Source: Ectopseudomonas composti (GTDB taxonomy: Bacteria; Pseudomonadota; Gammaproteobacteria; Pseudomonadales; Pseudomonadaceae). Taken from it: a DNA stretch of 64,000 nt. The stretch is taken from positions 434,001-498,000 of the forward strand of contig NZ_LSSW01000029.1 of NCBI RefSeq assembly GCF_001567565.1, in the 5' to 3' direction. The stretch's first letter is position 1. Every line of letters starts with the position of its first letter. This document shows, in pieces, positions 26,133 through 34,384 of this stretch. The position numbers were made by a program, and so were the translations under genes. The notes beneath the pieces were generated by a model. The model did no database searches. It was given only the letters and a program-made list of their open reading frames with translations, and had not been told where the DNA came from.

Positions 26133-27380
26133 CAGCGCCTTGTGCCTGGCGCGCAGGTGGCTGAACAGCAGCAAGGCGGCGAGCAGCACCAATGCATACA
26201 GCGCATCGCTGCCCAGCATGGCCAGCACCGCTGCACAGAGCAGCGCGCTGAGTCCGGCCAGCAGGCGCCAGACGCCGCGCAGCAATACCCAGCCTGCGGC
26301 CATGCTGAGCAGGTAGATCAGCACGAAGTTGCCGTTGGCGTAGCGGATCAGGTCGTCCACCGACAGATTCATGGTGGCCGACAGCACGGCGCACAGCGCG
26401 CAACTGATCACCACCAGCAGCAAGGCCTTGCCGGGTACGCCCTGGCGGTTGCGTACGGCCAGTGCAGCGGGCAGGCGGCCCTCCTCGGCCAGGCTCCAGA
26501 TCAGCCGGGCGAAACCCTGGATGTACACGTTCATCGAGGCGAAGCAGGCCAGATAGCCGAGCACCGCCACCAGCACTCGCGCCCGCTCGCCCAGCAATTG
26601 CTCGAACAGGCGGGGCAGGGCGGTGGTGTCGCTGTGTACGTCGCCGTAGGTGGCGAAACTCAGCACCGCCACCGAACAGGCCCAGTACACCAGGCCGGCC
26701 AGCAGCACGCCGAGCAGCAGCGCCAGGGGAAAGTCCCGCTCCGGGTGTTTGAACTCCTCGCCCAGATGGGTGAAGGCCTCGATACCGACGAAGCACCAGA
26801 ACATCACCCCCAGCGCTGTCGGCAACAGGTGCCATTGGCCGTCCATGGCCGGCAGCAGGGGCTGGCTGGCGCGTGGCAGATCACCCATCCACCAGATCAG
26901 CGCCACGCTGGATACGATGGCCACGGCGATCAAGCCCTGCAGCAGGCCTGATGCCTTTGGCGGGCGCTGGCCGAGCAGGAGGATGGCGCCCAGTGTGGCC
27001 AGTTCGATGGCCAGCAGCCCGGCCCGGTCGAGATCGAACAGCGCCAGCCAGAAGCCGCTGGCGATATGCAGCGCAGCGGGCAAGCCGACCGGCAGCACGG
27101 CGAGAAACAACAGGGCGCTGACGCCTTCCATGCGCAGGCCGAAGGCGCGGCCGATCAGATGCGGCGCGCCGCCGGCGTGGGGGAAGCGCTTGCCCAGTTG
27201 GGCGAAGGTGAAGGCCACCGGCAGCACCAGGGCAATCAGGATCATCCAGGCCCATAGCGACGCCTGGCCTGCGGCGGTGGCGGCCAGTGCCGGCACCACG
27301 AAGATGCCAGTGCCGAGCAGCGAGGTGCTGAGTAGGGCGATACCCTGCAGCAGGCCCAATTCCTTGTTCAATCGACTCAT
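26127..27380 (-). CDS. yjeH: YjeH-like amino acid exporter/permease
   Basis: A 417-residue APC-superfamily transporter with about 12 membrane helices. It starts MSRLNKELGLLQGIALLSTS, then LLGTGIFVVPALAATAAGQA, which is the substrate-binding GxG region of helix 1, and FTFAQLGKRFPHAGGAPHLI. This is the pattern of YjeH, which exports methionine and branched-chain amino acids in E. coli. The divergent neighbour is an Lrp/AsnC regulator, as expected for an amino-acid exporter. The last codons and the stop lie inside a dispersed repeat, which may have replaced the original C terminus. Symbol by similarity. Confidence 0.88.
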   Translation of the reverse strand: MSRLNKELGLLQGIALLSTSLLGTGIFVVPALAATAAGQASLWAWMILIALVLPVAFTFAQLGKRFPHAGGAPHLIGRAFGLRMEGVSALLFLAVLPVGLPAALHIASGFWLALFDLDRAGLLAIELATLGAILLLGQRPPKASGLLQGLIAVAIVSSVALIWWMGDLPRASQPLLPAMDGQWHLLPTALGVMFWCFVGIEAFTHLGEEFKHPERDFPLALLLGVLLAGLVYWACSVAVLSFATYGDVHSDTTALPRLFEQLLGERARVLVAVLGYLACFASMNVYIQGFARLIWSLAEEGRLPAALAVRNRQGVPGKALLLVVISCALCAVLSATMNLSVDDLIRYANGNFVLIYLLSMAAGWVLLRGVWRLLAGLSALLCAAVLAMLGSDALYALVLLAALLLFSHLRARHKALA

Positions 27381-27503
27381 GGGGTATGCTCGTCACTTTT
27401 CAGATGCTGCCATGGTAGAGCGCCGCCCGATTACAGGCTGTCGCCTTTTGCCGACGAAATGGCGGTTTCCACCGTCAACCTGATTGCCACCCCGAGAAGC
27501 CCC

Positions 27504-27923
27504 GTGGACAAGTTTGATCGTCAGATCCTCGCCCTGCTGCGCAGTGATGCGCGCACCTCCGTCAGCCAGATCGCCCGTGAGGTCAACCTTTCCCGTTCGG
27601 CGGTCAGCGAGCGGATTCGCCATCTGGAACAGAGCGGGGTGATTCGCGGCTATCACGCTCAGGTTGCGGTGCCGGGCGAGGGCGGGGTCAGGGCTTACCT
27701 CGAACTCTTCTACCAGAACGCCCGTTGCCAGGACTACGTCGAACGCATGCGCGAATACCCGGAAATCCGCCATTGCAGCGGCATCAGCGGCGAGACCGAC
27801 ATGCTGGTACTGGTCGAGGCGCCGAACATGGCGCGCCTGAGCGAAGTGCGCGCGGCCATCGAAGCCTTCCCGCAGATGCAGCGGGTCAAGACCCATGTCG
27901 TGGTACAGGACTGGCCGCTATGA
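27504..27923 (+). CDS. Lrp/AsnC-family transcriptional regulator
   Basis: A 139-residue regulator if it starts at the GTG at 27504 (DKFDRQILALLRSDARTS), which is where family members usually begin; an in-frame ATG at 27459 would add 15 residues. The helix-turn-helix is VSQIAREVNLSRSAVSERIR and the RAM effector domain includes CSGISGETDMLVLVEAP. It lies divergent from the yjeH-like exporter and probably controls it in response to an amino acid. The stop overlaps the sbcD start (ATGA). Confidence 0.88.
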   Translation: MDKFDRQILALLRSDARTSVSQIAREVNLSRSAVSERIRHLEQSGVIRGYHAQVAVPGEGGVRAYLELFYQNARCQDYVERMREYPEIRHCSGISGETDMLVLVEAPNMARLSEVRAAIEAFPQMQRVKTHVVVQDWPL

Positions 27924-29140
27924 GCCTGCGCGTCCTGCACAGCTCCGACTGGCACCTGGGCCAGCACTTCATGGGCAAGACCCGCCAGGCCGAGCACCAG
28001 GCCTTCTGCGCCTGGCTGCTGGAACAGGTACGTACGCACCAGGTGGATGTGCTGCTAATTGCTGGTGATGTATTCGACACCGGCGCACCGCCCAGCTATG
28101 CCCGCGAGCAGTATTACCGCCTGGTGGTCGAACTGCGCGATGCCGGTTGCGCTCTGATCGTGCTCGGCGGCAACCACGACTCGCCGGCCATGCTCGGCGA
28201 GAGCCGCAGCCTGCTGGCGCAACTGGGCACCCAGGTGGTGCCGGGCGTGGGGCTCGACCTGGCCGAACAGGTGCTGCTGCTCAATGATCGCGCCGGCCAG
28301 CCCGGCGCCATCCTCTGCGCCATCCCCTTCATTCGTCCGCGTGACGTGCTGGCCAGTCAGGCCGGGCAGAGCGCGCAGGACAAGCAGCAATCATTGCAAC
28401 AGGCCATCGCCGCGCATTACCAGGCCTTGTACGAGCTGGCGCTGGGCAAGCGCGAGGCGTTGGGCCAGGCGCTGCCGATCATCGCCACCGGCCACCTCAC
28501 CACCGTCGGTGCCAGTGCCAGCGAGTCGGTGCGCGAGATCTACGTCGGTAGCCTGGAAGCCTTCCCCACCAGCGCCTTCCCGCCGGCTGACTACATCGCC
28601 CTTGGCCATATACATCGCCCACAGAAAATCGGCGGCCTGGAACACATCCGCTACAGCGGCTCGCCGATTGCCCTGTCCTTCGACGAAGCGCGCCAGCAGA
28701 AGGAGGTGCTGCTGCTGGAGTTCGGCACTGCCGCGCTGCAATCGATCACGGCATTGCCCGTGCCGGTGTTCCAGCCCATGGCCAGCCTGCGTGGCTCGCT
28801 CAAGGAACTGGCCGATGCCATCGCAGGCATCGCCAGCCAGGGCACGCCCGAACGGCCCGTCTGGCTGGAAGTGCAGGTGAGCAGCGACGACTATCTCAGC
28901 GATCTGCAAAGCCGCATCAACACTCTGTGCGAAGGGCACCCCGTGGAAGTGCTGCGCATCCGCCGCGAGCGTGGCAATGCGGCAGCCGGCCTGGCCAGCG
29001 AAGCACGGGAGACGCTGGACGAGCTGAGCGTGGAGGACGTCTTCGCCCGGCGCCTGCAGCAAGAGACATTTGAGGAAGAGGATGCCCGGCGCCTGCAGGG
29101 TTTGTATCGGCAGGTGCTGGAGGCGCTGCCCAAGGCTTAG
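27920..29140 (+). CDS. sbcD: Exonuclease subunit SbcD
   Basis: A 406-residue Mre11-type nuclease. Metal-binding phosphoesterase motifs are visible: SDWHLGQ, AGDVFDTG, GGNHDSP, TGHL and ALGHIHRPQ. The C-terminal part has the capping domain. It works with SbcC to cut hairpins and process double-strand ends. Its start overlaps the Lrp-family stop. The partner sbcC, usually the next gene, begins only at 34445, 5.3 kb away, with accessory genes between. Confidence 0.96.
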   Translation: MSLRVLHSSDWHLGQHFMGKTRQAEHQAFCAWLLEQVRTHQVDVLLIAGDVFDTGAPPSYAREQYYRLVVELRDAGCALIVLGGNHDSPAMLGESRSLLAQLGTQVVPGVGLDLAEQVLLLNDRAGQPGAILCAIPFIRPRDVLASQAGQSAQDKQQSLQQAIAAHYQALYELALGKREALGQALPIIATGHLTTVGASASESVREIYVGSLEAFPTSAFPPADYIALGHIHRPQKIGGLEHIRYSGSPIALSFDEARQQKEVLLLEFGTAALQSITALPVPVFQPMASLRGSLKELADAIAGIASQGTPERPVWLEVQVSSDDYLSDLQSRINTLCEGHPVEVLRIRRERGNAAAGLASEARETLDELSVEDVFARRLQQETFEEEDARRLQGLYRQVLEALPKA

Positions 29141-29153
29141 CGGCACAGACCCT

Positions 29154-29172
29154 GTAGCCCGGATGCAATCCG
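29154..29172 (+). repeat. Single arm of the GTAGCCCGGATGCAATCCG repeat
   Basis: GTAGCCCGGATGCAATCCGG lies 13 bp after the sbcD stop. It equals one arm of the inverted pair at 15306-15367. The rest of the 276-bp gap up to the LysE gene is free of genes. Confidence 0.7.
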
Positions 29173-29402
29173 GGAATGGCGGTCGCGATAATCTCTGTCG
29201 GCCTAGCAGACTCTGAACTGCGCAGATATCACTAACCGGCGCCCAATTGCCAACCATCAGAGAAAGGCGTTGACCTCGGCAGTATCAGTAATTGGCTGGT
29301 AATAGCATTATTTGAAAGAGTTTTTCAGGGCGAGGATGAGGAGGGTGCGGAGTTATACGGAAGACTCTACTATCGGATTAGTGCTGTCTCCACCTAATCA
29401 CT

Positions 29403-29409
29403 GTTAGGC
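29403..29409 (+). other. Integron-type core site GTTAGGC in front of the LysE gene
   Basis: GTTAGGC fits the GTTRRRY recombination core of integron gene cassettes and ends 7 nt before the ATG. Together with the attC-like sequence at the end of the gene it delimits a typical single-gene cassette. Confidence 0.55.
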
Positions 29410-29416
29410 CTGCCAC

Positions 29417-30043
29417 ATGACCGAAACTCTCCTCCTCTTCGCCATCGTCGCGTTCATCGGCATCGCAACGCCCGGCCCCACGGTGTTGCTGGCGCTTACG
29501 AACGGCTCCCGCCTTGGCGTCCGAGCGTCGGTTCCCGGCATGGTCGGCGCGGTGTTGTCCGACTTCCTCCTCATCGGAGCCGTGGCGCTTGGCCTCGGCG
29601 CCTTGCTCGCCGCCTCGGAATTCTGGTTCTCGGTCTTCAAGTGGGTTGGTGTTGCGTACTTGGCCTATCTGGGCCTGCGCCTGTTGCGATCCACCGGTTC
29701 ACTTGCACTTCCATCAGAAGAGAGTGGGGGCTTTGCGCCCAGTCGGCGCACCGTCTTCCTCCGTAGCCTGCTCGTCGCAGTCACGAATCCAAAGGGATAC
29801 CTCTTCTTTTCCGCATTCCTGCCGCAGTTCATTGTGCCCTCGGAGCCCCAGTGGCCGCAGTACTTGGCACTCGCGGTCACCTTCGCAAGCATCGACTTCG
29901 CCGTCATGCTCGGCTATGCATGCGCCGGAGCCCAGGCAATGAAGGTGCTTCGGGCAAAGGGTGCACTCTGGTTGGAGAGAGTTTGTGGTGGTGCCCTTCT
30001 CGCATTGGCCGGCTCTCTGGCGCTCTACCGAAAGCAGGCCTAA
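29417..30043 (+). CDS. LysE/RhtB-family exporter in an integron-cassette arrangement
   Basis: A 208-residue membrane protein of the LysE/RhtB family, about six helices. MTETLLLFAIVAFIGIATPG followed by PTVLLALTNGSRLGVRASVPG is the family's N-terminal motif, and LVAVTNPKGYLFFSAFLPQF is its central block. Members export amino acids or related small molecules. The gene begins 7 nt after GTTAGGC and its TAA stop lies inside GCCTAAC, the first box of an attC-like site. This is how mobile integron cassettes are built. No integrase gene is in the window. Codon use includes more TTC/CTC/ATC/GTC and fewer Pseudomonas-typical codons than its neighbours, supporting transfer. Confidence 0.88.
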   Translation: MTETLLLFAIVAFIGIATPGPTVLLALTNGSRLGVRASVPGMVGAVLSDFLLIGAVALGLGALLAASEFWFSVFKWVGVAYLAYLGLRLLRSTGSLALPSEESGGFAPSRRTVFLRSLLVAVTNPKGYLFFSAFLPQFIVPSEPQWPQYLALAVTFASIDFAVMLGYACAGAQAMKVLRAKGALWLERVCGGALLALAGSLALYRKQA

Positions 30044-30095
30044 CCCTCCGCTTAAGCGGCCGTCGTCCGCCGCTCAGCTCAAACATCAGGTGCAC
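30038..30095 (+). other. attC-like site (degenerate 3' end)
   Basis: GCCTAAC (inverse core, RYYYAAC) contains the LysE stop. TTAAGCGGC (30052-30060) pairs with GCCGCT (30069-30074) with mismatches beyond it, and the sequence continues with AGCTCAAACATCAGG, where an intact site would end in GTTAGGC. Length and order of boxes fit a short attC; the last box has changed. Confidence 0.5.
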
Positions 30096-30097
30096 TC

Positions 30098-30256
30098 ATG
30101 GAAGAACCCGCAAAACCTGCCCAGGCAAACACCAGCAGTAACTTGGTCTTCTATGGCATTGTCATTTGTGGGCTAGGTGGCAGTTTATGGCTCATATACA
30201 TGGTCTATACAGCCATAATCATGATCATCTCTGACAAAGGGCTAGAAACTTTATAG
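30098..30256 (+). CDS. Small membrane protein, possibly frame-shifted
   Basis: A 52-residue open reading frame, MEEPAKPAQANTSSNLVFYG, then one strongly hydrophobic helix (about residues 16-44) and the end SDKGLETL. It is AT-rich and starts just after the attC-like site. A second, overlapping frame continues to 30398 (LYRTFWLVQFNWYGF..., a second helix and a basic tail FRWHEKMQWKS). Read through with a +1 shift the two would make one two-helix protein of about 100 residues. No homologue recognised. It may be a decayed cassette gene. Confidence 0.4.
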   Translation: MEEPAKPAQANTSSNLVFYGIVICGLGGSLWLIYMVYTAIIMIISDKGLETL

Positions 30257-30692
30257 AACCTTCTGGTTAGTACAGTTTAATTGGTATGGTTTTCTTGCTT
30301 TTGCAGTAGCGTGTACTGGTGCTATTGTCATTTTTCTTTGGTTTCGGTGGCACGAAAAAATGCAATGGAAAAGCCTTCAGAAAATATGCTCGGCGTAAAC
30401 GCACACCTAACTAGTGTATATGGACTCTCCCCACAAGTAGTGAGCAAAGCTTTGCTTTTGCACTTGTCGTCAGCGCGGTTGCATTCGTATATCCGGCCTG
30501 TGTTGGGCTTTGCCGCCCTGGCCATTCTGTAGTTCGCGCAGCGAAAAAAGGGGGCAGATTTATTTATGGCACAGCGCTATCAGGCTAAAAATAAATTTGT
30601 CCCCTTTTCGGAAAGCAATGGGCACATTGGGGCGTACTTCCAATCGGAGAATAAACCTGCTCCTTTTATCCTTTCACTCTCCATAGACCTTA
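30257..30692. other. AT-rich gap with remnants and a hairpin element
   Basis: Apart from the possible out-of-frame continuation of the small membrane gene to 30398, no credible gene is present. The GC content is clearly below the flanking DNA. The hairpin element at 30544-30609 is listed separately. Confidence 0.6.
30544..30609. repeat. Hairpin repeat with GGGGGCAGATTTATTT ends
   Basis: AAAAAAGGGGGCAGATTTATTT (left) faces AAATAAATTTGTCCCCTTTT (right), two mismatches in about 18 pairs, around a 22-nt loop. A decayed half copy (AATAAACCTGCTCCTTTTAT) lies near 30652-30670. Sequences of this kind are widespread short repeats in Proteobacteria, so this is probably a non-autonomous mobile remnant. 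Confidence 0.55.
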
Positions 30693-31205
30693 ATGAACAT
30701 TGATCGAGCCACCCTTTCGGACGTTCGTGCAATAGCAGAGATTCATGTTGATGCGTGGCGTTCGGCTTACGCCCGAATCCTGCCTGCGGACTATCTAGCT
30801 TCACTATCGGTCTCTCAGCGAGAGGCCATGTGGAGGGCTGTCGTCGAATCTGGGCAGCCGGATCTGCTCGTCGCCAAGGACAACGGCGATGTCCTCGGTT
30901 GGGTAGCTTTTGGCGATTGCAGGGACCAGGATGCAAAACCTGCTCAGGCGGAGGTCTGGGCTATCTATGTCGCACCGACCAGTTGGTCTGCGGGCGTTGG
31001 TCGCCAACTGTGGCAGCGGACCCGAGACATTCTGTCCGAGCGGGGTTACAGCGTATGTAGCCTGTGGGTCTTGCCAGAGAATGAGCGGGCAATCCGTTTC
31101 TATCGGTCAGTCGGGTTTGGGGCAGATGATGTACCTCCGCAGCAGTTCGAACTGGGTGGTAGCTGTTTTCAAGAGGTTCGCTACATTTGCCCACTTGTTG
31201 CCTAG
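30693..31205 (+). CDS. GNAT-family N-acetyltransferase
   Basis: A 170-residue GNAT enzyme. It begins MNIDRATLSDVRAIAEIHVD with AWRSAYARILPADYLASLS, typical of the subgroup; WAIYVAPTSWSAGVGRQLWQ is the acetyl-CoA-binding motif A and LWVLPENERAIRFYRSVGF is motif B. Substrate unknown. No Shine-Dalgarno sequence is seen before the ATG. It lies in the accessory insert between sbcD and sbcC; GNAT genes are frequent integron cargo, but no attC-like site flanks this one. Confidence 0.9.
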   Translation: MNIDRATLSDVRAIAEIHVDAWRSAYARILPADYLASLSVSQREAMWRAVVESGQPDLLVAKDNGDVLGWVAFGDCRDQDAKPAQAEVWAIYVAPTSWSAGVGRQLWQRTRDILSERGYSVCSLWVLPENERAIRFYRSVGFGADDVPPQQFELGGSCFQEVRYICPLVA

Positions 31206-31289
31206 TTCTTCTGCTTTCATTGGTGCATATCAGGTCATCACTACTATCTTGATAGCAGGCCTTAAAGGAAGCTTCAGGAAGGGGGTGGT

Positions 31290-32039
31290 ATGCGCAATCA
31301 ATCATGGCTGCTGGTTTCTCTCGTCGGCGTGTTTTCTCCAGTTGCGGCGTGGGCTGAATCAGGGGCGGCTGATTTCTCTTTGAAAGCGCGGCAAGACGGC
31401 GGCTTCTTTGCCGGTGTGGATGTGCTGACCGGCAAGGCTTATGGCTCGTCCGATACGAAGGATGGTGGTGCACCGTTCGCGGGTGGCGGTGTTGTCGATG
31501 AGGTGAAGTTCAAGCGCACGACCGGGCTCGGTGGTCACGTTGGCTACCGCTTCGATTCGGCGTGGTCGGTTTTCGTCAGTTACCAGCACTCGCGGGGCGA
31601 CGTCAGCTGGAACGCGGATTTCCCCATGCTGGGCGTGGCCTCTTCATACAAAGGCAAGGCCACCAGCAATATCGTGATGGGCAACGTGGCCTACGACCTG
31701 GCACTGTCGAAGGCGACTGCGTTGCGCCTGAGTGGCGGTGTCGGCGTGGCTTACAACAAGCTGGCCGATGTGGAGGAGCATAATCGACCTGGTGGTGAGT
31801 ACCTGTCCGAGCTGGCTGAGGAAACGAAGCGCAATTGGGCAGCCCAGGTCGGCGTTGGCCTGCGTCACCGCGTCACGACGAATACCGAGCTGGGGCTGGA
31901 TTTACTGGCCACCTATACCGGCGGTTTTGAAACCGGTGATAGCCGCTTCGGCAATCTTGGCGAAACCGAGATCAAGCCCTATCGAATCGACGATGTCTGG
32001 CGAGCCGATCTCAACGCTTCCGTGCGCTATACGTTCTGA
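31290..32039 (+). CDS. Outer-membrane beta-barrel protein
   Basis: A 249-residue protein with a signal peptide (MRNQSWLLVSLVGVFSPVAA, cleavage after AWA near residue 22). The rest alternates polar and aromatic residues as beta strands (GHVGYRFDSAWSVFVSYQHS, NIVMGNVAYDLALS), and it ends ADLNASVRYTF, with the terminal Phe that marks barrels for Bam-dependent insertion. The GGAAGGGGGTGG ribosome binding site is strong. Function unknown; the size suits an 8-10-stranded barrel. It lies in the sbcD-sbcC insert. Confidence 0.82.
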   Translation: MRNQSWLLVSLVGVFSPVAAWAESGAADFSLKARQDGGFFAGVDVLTGKAYGSSDTKDGGAPFAGGGVVDEVKFKRTTGLGGHVGYRFDSAWSVFVSYQHSRGDVSWNADFPMLGVASSYKGKATSNIVMGNVAYDLALSKATALRLSGGVGVAYNKLADVEEHNRPGGEYLSELAEETKRNWAAQVGVGLRHRVTTNTELGLDLLATYTGGFETGDSRFGNLGETEIKPYRIDDVWRADLNASVRYTF

Positions 32040-32161
32040 TCGAGAGTACTGTCGAGTGCTCTGTGAGGGCCGCAGGCCCGCTTCGCAATGAGGCGGGCTA
32101 ACCTCTCATCGACGCCGATACCATTCGCCAGTGGCTTAACTCCAGTGTCAGGCAATTGAGC

Positions 32162-32767
32162 ATGATCATCCTCGAAACATCCTGGCTTAACGCCTGGTCA
32201 GATCTCGACCTACAGCCTCCGGCAGGTCTGTTCGAGCAGCTGGTTGGTGCCTACGAGCAACCGCAGCGGCACTATCACTCGCTGCAGCATCTGCGCGAAT
32301 GCCTGATGCATTTCGAGCAGTCACGGCATTTGGCGCAGCGACCGGGGGAGGTGGCCATCGCGCTCTGGTTCCATGACGCCGTCTACGACGTGCGCGGCAA
32401 GGACAACGAGCGCCAGAGCGCGGATTGGGCGTGCCGGGTGCTTGCGAGCTGTCAGGCCAGCCAGGTGACGTTGGCGCGGGTCGAGAAGCTGATCATGGTC
32501 ACCCGACATGACGCGACGCCCAGCGAGCCGGATGAGCAGTTACTGGTGGATATAGACCTGGCGATTCTCGGGGCTGCGCCAGAACGTTTCGCCGAGTACG
32601 ACGCCCAGGTACGTGCCGAGTACGCCTGGGTGCCGGGCTTCGTGTACCGAATGAAGCGGCGCTCTGTGCTCAAGTCATTTCTTGCACGACCGACTCTCTA
32701 CAGTACGGATCATTTCAGAGCGCGTTACGAGGCGCAGGCGCGGAGCAATCTCGCTGCCGTGCTGTGA
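32162..32767 (+). CDS. HD-domain metal-dependent phosphohydrolase-like protein
   Basis: A 201-residue soluble protein of the COG4339 type. RHYHSLQHLRECLMHFEQ carries the first histidines, LWFHDAVYD the HD pair, and LVDIDLAILGA the later Asp; the C terminus FLARPTLYSTDHFRARYEAQ is characteristic of the group. The start at 32162 is ATG; an in-frame TTG at 32156 is less likely. Members are predicted phosphohydrolases with unknown substrate. It lies between the outer-membrane gene and a diguanylate cyclase. Confidence 0.85.
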   Translation: MIILETSWLNAWSDLDLQPPAGLFEQLVGAYEQPQRHYHSLQHLRECLMHFEQSRHLAQRPGEVAIALWFHDAVYDVRGKDNERQSADWACRVLASCQASQVTLARVEKLIMVTRHDATPSEPDEQLLVDIDLAILGAAPERFAEYDAQVRAEYAWVPGFVYRMKRRSVLKSFLARPTLYSTDHFRARYEAQARSNLAAVL

Positions 32768-32855
32768 AGCAGGGCCAGGGTGGCGATCCGCATCGCATCG
32801 GGCGCGAATAGCGTTCTATGCTGTGCAATAGTGGCTTTTCGACAGGGGAGTGAAA

Positions 32856-33953
32856 GTGCCGTTGTTCAATGCCTTGCTGCGAGCGCTTGACCCTTTGCAT
32901 GGAGTGCCCGAAGCGACTCGGCAAGCCTTCGCCTGCTGGTATTTGCAGGCGAAGATTGCGCAGATCCGCTACGTGGCTTTTCTTACTACCGGGCTGTACC
33001 TGATCTATGCCGCCATCGAACAGAATGTCGAGGCCGACCAGCCTTTCGCGCGGCTGATCGTTCATGCGTTGCTGGTGCCGGGGCTGCTGCTGGCGATCGG
33101 GCTGCTTAGCTTCCAGCCAAGGCAGCAGCCCTTGATGCTGGGTTTGCTGTCGGCCGCTCCAATCATCTCGGTAGTGGCCAATCTCTACTTCAACTTCGGC
33201 TCGCCGCGCTTTACCTTCTACGCACCGGAAATCTACCTCAACCTGATGTGGACCTTCGCCGTATCCGGGCTGACGCTCAAGCGCGCGATGCTCACGTCTC
33301 TGGTTTCTCTCACGGCGATCCTGCTGGTCACTCTGGAGCAGTCGCTGATGCCCGGCATGCAGCGCCTGCATCTGATCTGGATCCTGGCGTCGTTCTCCTT
33401 CGGACTGCTCAGCGCCTTTCTGCTGGAGAAGGCGCACAAGCGCATGTTCCTGCATCAGGACAGCCTGGCCCTGAGCGCCAGCATCGACAGCCTGACCGGG
33501 CTGTGGAATCGCTCGCGCACCCTGCATTTTCTGGTCGAGGAGGGCGCTCGGGCCAATCGCTACGGCACGCCGTTCTCGGTGGTGCTGATCGACATCGATC
33601 ACTTCAAGAGCGTCAATGACACCCATGGCCATGCCGTGGGCGACAGCGTGCTGCGTCAATTCGCCGGTCTGCTGCGCGATGGCGTGCGTGTGGTGGACAA
33701 GGTCGGGCGGCTCGGTGGCGAGGAGTTTCTCATCATCCTGCCGGAGATCGATGCGGCCCACGCGGAGCAGGCGATGCAGGCTCTGCAGCAACGCATTAAC
33801 GGCTTTACCTTCGACCGGGTGCAACGCAAGAGCGCCAGCTTCGGCATCGCCGAATATCGTCCGGGGGAGAGCCTGGACAGCCTGATGGAGCGTGCGGACC
33901 AGGCGATGTACTGCGCCAAGGCCGGTGGCCGCGACCGTATCGCGATACTGTGA
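32856..33953 (+). CDS. Membrane-bound diguanylate cyclase (GGDEF)
   Basis: A 365-residue protein. The GTG at 32856 is preferred because GGGGAG lies 5 nt upstream; the in-frame GTG at 32850 overlaps that site. Residues about 35-190 hold six hydrophobic helices. Residues about 205-365 form a GGDEF domain: SIDSLTGLWNRSRTLHFL, VVLIDIDHFKSVNDTHGH, GRLGGEEFLIILPE and MERADQAMYCAKAGGRD. The GGEEF signature is compatible with c-di-GMP synthesis. The membrane domain is of no sensor type I can name. Confidence 0.9.
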   Translation: MPLFNALLRALDPLHGVPEATRQAFACWYLQAKIAQIRYVAFLTTGLYLIYAAIEQNVEADQPFARLIVHALLVPGLLLAIGLLSFQPRQQPLMLGLLSAAPIISVVANLYFNFGSPRFTFYAPEIYLNLMWTFAVSGLTLKRAMLTSLVSLTAILLVTLEQSLMPGMQRLHLIWILASFSFGLLSAFLLEKAHKRMFLHQDSLALSASIDSLTGLWNRSRTLHFLVEEGARANRYGTPFSVVLIDIDHFKSVNDTHGHAVGDSVLRQFAGLLRDGVRVVDKVGRLGGEEFLIILPEIDAAHAEQAMQALQQRINGFTFDRVQRKSASFGIAEYRPGESLDSLMERADQAMYCAKAGGRDRIAIL

Positions 33954-34021
33954 GTGCAGCTCTGAACCGGCCATGAACGGTATCGGTCGAAATCGTTACA
34001 CCCCTTCCAGTGGAGAGCGTC

Positions 34022-34384
34022 ATGCAAATAACTGCACCGTTTATTCTCGCGGCTGTGGCCGTAGCGTTGCTGGCCGGCTGCGCCAAATCCTCCGGCGCGC
34101 ACGACGCCAAGGTGACCGAGCAATGGCTGGGTCGCTGGAATGGGCCGGAGGGCACTTACCTGGACATCACCGGCTCGCCTGCCGATTACCGCCTGACCAT
34201 CGCCAACCTCGATGGTCCACGGCGTTTCGTCGGGCGTGCGCAGGGGGCGAAGATCGTCTTCGTGCGCGACGGTGTGGTGGAGAGCATCCGTGCTACCGAC
34301 GGCGAAGCCACCGGCATGAAATGGCTGCAGGACAAGCGCAACTGCCTGACCGTGCGCAGCGGCGAGGGCTATTGCCGCGACTGA
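34022..34384 (+). CDS. Small lipoprotein
   Basis: A 120-residue protein. MQITAPFILAAVAVALLAGC ends in a lipobox (LLAGC), so the Cys near residue 20 is probably lipidated. The rest contains WLGRWNGPEGTYLDI and a C-terminal RNCLTVRSGEGYCRD with two cysteines that could pair. The ATG at 34022 has GGAGAG upstream; the frame opens earlier at a GTG. Function unknown. It lies directly before sbcC. Confidence 0.82.
   Translation: MQITAPFILAAVAVALLAGCAKSSGAHDAKVTEQWLGRWNGPEGTYLDITGSPADYRLTIANLDGPRRFVGRAQGAKIVFVRDGVVESIRATDGEATGMKWLQDKRNCLTVRSGEGYCRD

Noticed and set aside
24807..26951. A 714-codon open frame antisense to the TAXI and yjeH-like genes
   Set aside because: It runs through two real genes and a repeat, with a His/Gln-rich low-complexity translation and no recognisable motif.
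29330..29409. An attI-type integron insertion site upstream of GTTAGGC
   Set aside because: The sequence CACCTAATCACTGTTAGGC ends in a core site, but I see no further integrase-binding repeats and no intI gene nearby, so attI cannot be claimed.
30281..30532. An 83-codon frame with TTG start in the AT-rich gap
   Set aside because: No ribosome binding site, a cysteine-rich unlikely translation, and the neighbouring frame looks more like protein; kept only as part of the frameshift observation.
32077..32096. GCCCGC...GCGGGC stem followed by TAACC as an attC site or terminator behind the outer-membrane gene
   Set aside because: The sequence lacks the RYYYAAC/GTTRRRY pair of attC and lacks a T-run for a terminator.
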